A stretch of 47,391 nucleotides of DNA from contig CAJWLL010000013.1 in the NCBI GenBank assembly GCA_913043275.1, positions 1 to 47,391 on the forward strand, given 5' to 3'. The notes beneath the pieces were generated by a model. That model had not been told where the DNA came from. It worked only from the letters and a program-made list of their open reading frames with translations, and did not search any database. Source of the stretch: an uncultured Flavobacteriaceae bacterium. GTDB lineage: Bacteria; Bacteroidota; Bacteroidia; Flavobacteriales; Flavobacteriaceae. Each line of letters opens with the position of its first letter. The stretch's first letter is position 1. The translations under genes were made by a program, and so were the position numbers. Positions 42,323-47,391 of the stretch are shown piece by piece.

Positions 42323-43149
42323 TTGACAGAGGAGTTTTGTTGCACTTCATTTTCTATTTTTTGATGGGTGAATTTTGAAATAAATATACTTACTTCATAT
42401 AATATTAGTAGTGGAATACTTACAATTATCTGACTTACAATATCTGGAGGAGTGATGATGGCAGATAAACTCAATACGATCACCAAAGCAAACTTTCTAT
42501 TTCTGCTTAAAAATTTGGGTGTTATGATTCCCACTTTGGTAAGGAAGTAAATCAAGATGGGTAGTTCAAAAATGAGCCCACTGGCCAAAACAGAAGCTCT
42601 CAAAAGACCTATGTAGCTACTAAGGTCAAAATCGTTAAAGACTTCTCCGCTTACAGTATAGTTCCCCAGGAAGTTTATCGATAGTGGAGTAACCACGTAA
42701 TAACCAAAAATCACTCCGATAAAAAACAGAATGGAAGAGATAAAAATAAAACCTCTCGCATTTTTTCGTTCGTTTTTGTGTAAACCAGGACTTACAAATT
42801 TCCAAAACTCAAACATCACATAGGGAAATGCGATAATAAAACCAGCCAAAATTGAAGTCCATAAATGCGCAGAAAATTGACCTGCAACCGTTCTGCTCTG
42901 AATTCTGAAAGGCATTTCACTTATACAAAAACTATCCCCTTGACCAAAAGACTCGGAAAGATGGCAAAACCATTTATAGGTAGGGAAGTCAATTTTTTTA
43001 GGCCCAAAAATAATAGTGTCAAAAATAAAATCCTTACATATAAAAGCTACAGAAGCAAATATTAAGATGGCCAAACAAGACCGGATAAGATGCCACCGAA
43101 GTTCTTCCAGGTGGTCTAAAAATGACATTTCATTAGGATTTTTATCCAT
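42319..43149 (-). CDS. tatC: Twin-arginine translocase subunit TatC
   Basis: This 276-residue protein is the signal-peptide receptor of the Tat pathway for folded proteins. The N-terminus MSFLDHLEELRWHLIRS has the conserved E-L-R motif that helps to bind the twin-arginine signal. Six helices are visible; a long first periplasmic loop lies between helices 1 and 2 (GQGDSFCISEMPFRIQ). F-x-P-G-L-x-x-x-E is present as FVSPGLHKNER near 137. It overlaps kdsD by eight bases upstream and lptB by four downstream. Confidence 0.95.
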   Translation of the reverse strand: MDKNPNEMSFLDHLEELRWHLIRSCLAILIFASVAFICKDFIFDTIIFGPKKIDFPTYKWFCHLSESFGQGDSFCISEMPFRIQSRTVAGQFSAHLWTSILAGFIIAFPYVMFEFWKFVSPGLHKNERKNARGFIFISSILFFIGVIFGYYVVTPLSINFLGNYTVSGEVFNDFDLSSYIGLLRASVLASGLIFELPILIYFLTKVGIITPKFLSRNRKFALVIVLSLSAIITPPDIVSQIIVSIPLLILYEVSIFISKFTHQKIENEVQQNSSVK

Positions 43150-44113
43150 TTAATCCCTCCTTAATAAAATCTAAAATATGGACAATACCCAGATAAACAT
43201 TCCCTTTTCCAAAAACAACTAAGTGATTAATTTTTTTTGCTTGCATTAATTTTAAAGCTTCAAACGCCAAAAAATTTTCATTCACGCTTATAGGGTTTTG
43301 AGTCATCACTTCAAAGGCTTTCAGTCCATTGATTTTTTCGTGTTTTTCCAAAATCCTTCTGATATCCCCATCAGTAATCAATCCGTATACTTTCCCGTTT
43401 TTTTCAACTACTGTAGCTCCTAGTCTTTTTTCTGATATTTCATATATAACTTCTTTAAGTGTAGAATTTAATGAGGACCTGGGTATTTTGGAGTCTCCTA
43501 ATAAATCAATCACTTTTAGATTTAATTTTTTCCCCAAACTTCCCGATGGATGAATTTGGGCAAAATCATTAGGTTGAAAACCATTGAGTTCCATTAAACT
43601 AATAGCTAGTGCATCTCCCATTACCATTTGCACAGTTGTGCTGGTAGTAGGAGCTAAATTGTGTAGGCAAGCCTCTTCATGTACAGGTGTAAAAAGCAGA
43701 TAGTCCGATTGCTTTGCAAGAAAAGATTCAAGATTGGCAGTCATTCCTATGAGTAGATTGCCATTATTTTTTAAAAAAGGGATTAGATTTTTTATCTCCT
43801 GTGAATTCCCACTTTTCGAAATACCTATGACCAAGTCTTTTTTTTCAATCATTCCTAAATCACCATGGGTTGCGTCTGCAGCGTGAAGATAAAAGGATGA
43901 TGTTCCAGTTGAGCTAAGAGTGGCAGCAATCTTCATCGCAATTATTCCACTTTTGCCGACACCTGTAACAACTACTCTCCCTTTGGATTGATTAATCAAT
44001 TGAGCAACTTGATTAAAATTTGAACCAATGGATTCACTCAATGATTTTAAAGATTGAGTTTCAAGACGAATAGTGTTACGAGCAATTTCAATAACTGATG
44101 AGGTTTCGCTCAA
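43142..44113 (-). CDS. kdsD: Arabinose-5-phosphate isomerase, KdsD/KpsF type
   Basis: A 323-residue isomerase that turns ribulose-5-phosphate into arabinose-5-phosphate, the first step to KDO for LPS. The SIS domain (1-200) has TGVGKSGIIAMKIAATLSS and AADATHGDLGMI, with the ISKSGNSQE sugar-binding loop. Two CBS domains (about 205-320) follow. Complete length, no truncation. It is the first gene of kdsD-tatC-lptB; a -7 box TAAATTTG at 44165-44172 precedes it. Confidence 0.93.
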   Translation of the reverse strand: MSETSSVIEIARNTIRLETQSLKSLSESIGSNFNQVAQLINQSKGRVVVTGVGKSGIIAMKIAATLSSTGTSSFYLHAADATHGDLGMIEKKDLVIGISKSGNSQEIKNLIPFLKNNGNLLIGMTANLESFLAKQSDYLLFTPVHEEACLHNLAPTTSTTVQMVMGDALAISLMELNGFQPNDFAQIHPSGSLGKKLNLKVIDLLGDSKIPRSSLNSTLKEVIYEISEKRLGATVVEKNGKVYGLITDGDIRRILEKHEKINGLKAFEVMTQNPISVNENFLAFEALKLMQAKKINHLVVFGKGNVYLGIVHILDFIKEGLNG

Positions 44114-44164
44114 TTTGTATTTTTTGATTAGTTTTTCTTTGCTAAAAGACTTATATTGTATTTA

Positions 44165-44172
44165 CAAATTTA
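44165..44172 (-). promoter_or_regulatory. -7 box TAAATTTG of the kdsD-tatC-lptB operon
   Basis: An exact TANNTTTG on the minus strand, 51 bases before the kdsD start. No TTG at the -33 distance is seen. It lies in the short divergent gap to recQ. Confidence 0.4.
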
Positions 44173-44199
44173 GCTAATTTTTAAAACTAAAACCACCCA

Positions 44200-46389
44200 T
44201 TGGAGAAACAAGTAGATTTAAAAAAATCTCTAAAACAATTCTTCGGTTTTTCGAGTTTTAAAGGTTTGCAGGAGCCAGTCATTGAGAATTTGCTCTCCGA
44301 CAAGGACACTTTTGTAATAATGCCTACTGGTGGTGGGAAATCTTTATGCTATCAATTGCCTGCATTGCTTTGTGAAGGATCAGCACTTGTCGTTTCCCCA
44401 CTAATTGCCTTAATGAAAAATCAAGTCGATACCATCAGAGGCATCTCTGCTGAAAATGGCATTGCTCATGTTTTAAATTCCTCATTAAACAAAAATGAAA
44501 CTCTTCGGGTCAAACAAGATCTTGTAAATAGGGTTACAAAATTACTGTTTGTGGCTCCAGAGTCCTTAGCCAAAAAGGAAACCATTATTTTTTTAAAAAC
44601 TATTAAAATTTCATTTTTGGCAGTAGATGAAGCACATTGTATTTCGGAATGGGGACACGATTTTAGACCAGAATACAGGAATTTAAGAACCATTTTGGAT
44701 CAAATCGGGCAAAACATTCCTATCATTGCTTTGACCGCAACAGCCACTCCAAAAGTTCAAGAGGACATTTTGAAAAATTTAAAAATTAATGATGCCAAAG
44801 TATTTAAAGCCTCTTTTAATCGACCGAATTTGTATTATGAAATCAGACCTAAAAAGGACCAGGTTGAAACTGATATTATCAAATTCGTTAAAAGTAATAA
44901 AGGTAAATCGGGAATTGTTTATTGTCTCTCCAGAAAGCGTGTGGAGCAATTGGCAAAGGTTTTTCAAGTAAATTGTGTAAATGCTTTACCTTATCATGCG
45001 GGCTTGGATTACAAAACGCGAGTGCGAAATCAAGACATGTTCCTTAAGGAAAATTGCGATGTCATTGTAGCCACCATTGCTTTTGGAATGGGAATAGACA
45101 AACCTGATGTAAGGTTTGTTATTCACCACGATATTCCAAAAAGTATAGAAAGCTACTACCAAGAAACCGGAAGGGCCGGAAGAGATGGTGGAGAAGGACA
45201 TTGCTTGGCTTTTTATTCCTACAAAGATATCGAAAAACTGGAAAAATTCATGTCTGGAAAACCCCTGGCCGAACAGGAAGTGGGATATGCACTTCTCAAC
45301 GAGATAGTTGCCTATGCCGAAACCTCTATTTCGAGAAGGAAATTTATACTCCATTATTTTGGAGAAGAATTCGATTCAAATAAAGGAGAGGGGGCAGATA
45401 TGGATGATAATATGCGTTATCCCAAACCTAAAAGTGAGGCCGGGAAGGAATTGAAAATTTTAATTCAAACAGTTTCTGACACTAATCAGAAATACAAGTC
45501 AAAAGAAATTGTGAAAACCCTGGTGGGAGTCAAAAATGCATTAATACTTTCACACAAAACACACGAAAAAGTATTTTTTGGAATCGGTAAAAACAAAGAT
45601 GTAAAATTCTGGATGGCATTGCTAAGACAGGCATTAATCGCAGGATATTTAATCAAGGAGATTGAGACCTATGGGATTATTAAGCTCACCCCAAAAGGCA
45701 CGTTTTTTTTGAATCAACCTGGTTCTTTTTTGTTTACTGCAGACCACGACTATGAATCTCAAGGACACAATATAGTCCTAAACAAACCTCAACTAACTAC
45801 TGACAAATTATTGATGGATTTATTACGCTCCCTGAGAAAAAAAGTTGCAAAGGATGAGGATGTTCCACCTTTTGCCGTTTTTCAAGAATACTCACTAGAG
45901 GATATGGCACTCAAATATCCGATTAGTCTGCAGGAACTAAATCAAATTAATGGGGTTGGGGAGGGTAAAGCAAAACGTTATGGGGTTAAATTTGTTGAAC
46001 TTATCAAAAAACACGTAGAAGAAAATCAAATTATTCGACCCGATGATTTAATCATTAAAAGTACTGGAGCTAATTCATCCTTGAAACTTTTTTTGATCCA
46101 AAGCATTGACAGAAAGTTATCCCTGGATGACATTGCCTCAGCAAAGGGAATGGATATGCCTAAATTGATCTCAGAAATGGAAACCATTCTTTTTTCGGGA
46201 ACAAAACTCAATATTGATTATTGGATCAATGATATTTTTGATGAGGATCAAATCGAGGAATTAACCAATTATTTTATGGAAGCAGATTCCGACGAGTTGA
46301 GCTTGGCCTCTGATGAATTTGATGGAGATTACGAGGAAGATGAGTTGCGCCTTTTTAGACTAAAATTCATAAGTGAGGTTGGAAATTAA
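44200..46389 (+). CDS. recQ: ATP-dependent DNA helicase RecQ, TTG start, zinc ligands lost
   Basis: A 729-residue 3'-5' helicase. Walker [13 protein letters not shown] (41-52), DEAH at 143-146, aromatic loop [12 protein letters not shown] and motif [13 protein letters not shown] (321-331). The RQC region should carry four zinc Cys after the helicase core, but here the corresponding stretch reads [20 protein letters not shown] followed by an acidic loop with no Cys. An HRDC-like domain follows near 565-615 and an acidic C-terminus ends the protein. The start is a TTG at 44200: a stop lies four codons upstream and there is no ATG before the conserved core. It is divergent from kdsD. Confidence 0.93.
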   Translation: MEKQVDLKKSLKQFFGFSSFKGLQEPVIENLLSDKDTFVIMPTGGGKSLCYQLPALLCEGSALVVSPLIALMKNQVDTIRGISAENGIAHVLNSSLNKNETLRVKQDLVNRVTKLLFVAPESLAKKETIIFLKTIKISFLAVDEAHCISEWGHDFRPEYRNLRTILDQIGQNIPIIALTATATPKVQEDILKNLKINDAKVFKASFNRPNLYYEIRPKKDQVETDIIKFVKSNKGKSGIVYCLSRKRVEQLAKVFQVNCVNALPYHAGLDYKTRVRNQDMFLKENCDVIVATIAFGMGIDKPDVRFVIHHDIPKSIESYYQETGRAGRDGGEGHCLAFYSYKDIEKLEKFMSGKPLAEQEVGYALLNEIVAYAETSISRRKFILHYFGEEFDSNKGEGADMDDNMRYPKPKSEAGKELKILIQTVSDTNQKYKSKEIVKTLVGVKNALILSHKTHEKVFFGIGKNKDVKFWMALLRQALIAGYLIKEIETYGIIKLTPKGTFFLNQPGSFLFTADHDYESQGHNIVLNKPQLTTDKLLMDLLRSLRKKVAKDEDVPPFAVFQEYSLEDMALKYPISLQELNQINGVGEGKAKRYGVKFVELIKKHVEENQIIRPDDLIIKSTGANSSLKLFLIQSIDRKLSLDDIASAKGMDMPKLISEMETILFSGTKLNIDYWINDIFDEDQIEELTNYFMEADSDELSLASDEFDGDYEEDELRLFRLKFISEVGN

Positions 46390-46448
46390 TCGAAATTCTT
46401 CCATTTCTTTTAACTATTGTTATCTTCGAAAAAATAAATATACACATC

Positions 46449-47378
46449 ATGCAGGAGGGGATTTTTGCCTATTTCGAAACTGAAAAAGGAAATATTAAAG
46501 TTGAATTGACATATATCAAAACACCTGGTACTGTAGGGAATTTTGTTGGACTTGTTGAAGGATCAATTGATAACGACTTGAGTTCTAAAGGAGAACCTTT
46601 TTACGATGGTCTAAAGTTCCACCGCGTCATTTCAGATTTTATGATTCAAGGAGGTTGTCCAGAAGGAACAGGTCTAGGTGGACCCGGATATCAATTTGAT
46701 GATGAGTTTTATCCGGATCTCAAACACGATCGTCCTGGGACTTTGTCAATGGCCAATGCAGGTCCCGATTCTAATGGTAGTCAGTTTTTTATTACTCATG
46801 CAGCCACACCTTGGCTGGATGGCAAGCACACTGTTTTTGGATACTTGGTTGAAGGTCAAGAGGTTGTAGATGCCATAACTCAAGACGATAAGATTCAGAA
46901 AATCACCATTGAACGCATAGGGGCTGATGCTGAGGCTTGGGATGATACTGCTGCTTTCGATATTTTTGTAAATCAAAAAGAAGTAAGACTCAAAGCGGTT
47001 CATGAAGCTGGTGTTAAAGAACTTGAAAAATTGACCAACAGCATGTACGAAACTGATAGTGGCCTTTTCTATAAAATCACCCAAGAAGGATCTGGAGATT
47101 TTCCTCCAAAAGGGAGAAATGTTTCTGTACACTACAGAGGTATGTTGCTTGACGGAACCGTCTTTGACTCTTCCTATCAACGAAATGAACCAATTCGTTT
47201 TCAATTGGGACAAGGCAAGGTAATCAAAGGATGGGATGAGGGTATTGCGTTACTCAAAAAAGGATCAGCGGCAAAACTGGTCATTCCTAGTAAGCTAGCT
47301 TATGGATCCCAAGGGGCTGGAGGTGTTATTCCACCCAATGCTACTTTGATTTTTGAGGTAGAGTTGATCGATTTTTAG
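46449..47378 (+). CDS. Two-domain peptidyl-prolyl isomerase, cyclophilin fused to FKBP
   Basis: A 309-residue protein with an N-terminal cyclophilin domain (1-155: [34 protein letters not shown]) and a C-terminal FKBP domain (about 205-309: [56 protein letters not shown]). Both active sites look intact. A helical linker of about 50 residues joins them. From memory dual-family immunophilins with this order are known in Flavobacterium. The cyclophilin starts almost at once, with no signal peptide, so it should act in the cytoplasm as a folding catalyst. The gene is monocistronic as far as seen; TATCTTCG near 46421 is a one-mismatch -7 box. Confidence 0.93.
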   Translation: MQEGIFAYFETEKGNIKVELTYIKTPGTVGNFVGLVEGSIDNDLSSKGEPFYDGLKFHRVISDFMIQGGCPEGTGLGGPGYQFDDEFYPDLKHDRPGTLSMANAGPDSNGSQFFITHAATPWLDGKHTVFGYLVEGQEVVDAITQDDKIQKITIERIGADAEAWDDTAAFDIFVNQKEVRLKAVHEAGVKELEKLTNSMYETDSGLFYKITQEGSGDFPPKGRNVSVHYRGMLLDGTVFDSSYQRNEPIRFQLGQGKVIKGWDEGIALLKKGSAAKLVIPSKLAYGSQGAGGVIPPNATLIFEVELIDF

Positions 47379-47391
47379 TTAGAAAACCACT

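Noticed and set aside
46746..47213. 155-codon frame on the minus strand inside the isomerase gene
   Set aside because: Opposite-strand shadow of a gene with two clear domains; no signal or motif.
1..47391. tRNA, rRNA, CRISPR array, insertion sequence or prophage
   Set aside because: I looked for T-arm motifs, spaced direct repeats, transposase or integrase motifs and long terminal repeats and saw none; absence by eye is not proof.

Overview
The window is an AT-rich chromosomal segment of a member of the Bacteroidota, almost certainly a marine or aquatic Flavobacteriia. Support comes from the gene families (type II plus type III glutamine synthetase, a DnaJ with half of the usual zinc finger, a flavobacterial-type SecA and RecQ, DUF2795, a cyclophilin-FKBP fusion) and from promoters of the Bacteroidota -33 TTG / -7 TANNTTTG type, several of which are visible at exact spacing. 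I see no rRNA, tRNA, CRISPR array, insertion sequence or prophage. The genus was not determined.

Region 1 (1-4822) is the loosest part: a truncated SH3-domain gene at the left edge, a 494-base gap holding a broken small reading frame, a lipoprotein esterase of the PHB-depolymerase/feruloyl-esterase type, then an MFS transporter divergent from a secreted alginate-lyase-family enzyme. This looks like an accessory polysaccharide-use module.

Region 2 (4823-18485) contains most of the nitrogen genes: a Ca/Na antiporter, divergent glutamine synthetases GSII and GSIII, a PurM homologue, a b561-like membrane protein with YceI, prfA-pyrF-hydrolase, purU, and the operon porin - P-II - AmtB. An A/T-tract motif flanked by CCCC/GGGG recurs in front of both GS genes and in front of the porin/P-II/AmtB operon, with the same 54-base spacing between G-tracts. 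It is the best candidate for an undescribed regulatory system here, a putative nitrogen operator.

Region 3 (18636-32048) is housekeeping with small operons: crcB with a 63-residue membrane protein, a MazG-like hydrolase convergent with ilvE, mnmD and a TIGR01777 epimerase, grpE-dnaJ, a tightly overlapped mscS - response regulator - M28 peptidase unit, a MATE exporter, a small acidic protein with a PAP2 phosphatase, and a lipoprotein MsrA with a lipoprotein sulfatase.

Region 4 (32093-47378) is envelope and genome maintenance: glycosyltransferase plus sterol-desaturase-family hydroxylase, secA, DUF2795, a PduO-type cobalamin adenosyltransferase, lnt, pssA, the overlapping kdsD-tatC-lptB operon, recQ with a TTG start, and a two-domain peptidyl-prolyl isomerase.

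All calls rest on reading the sequence and on recalled family knowledge; no database search was run.
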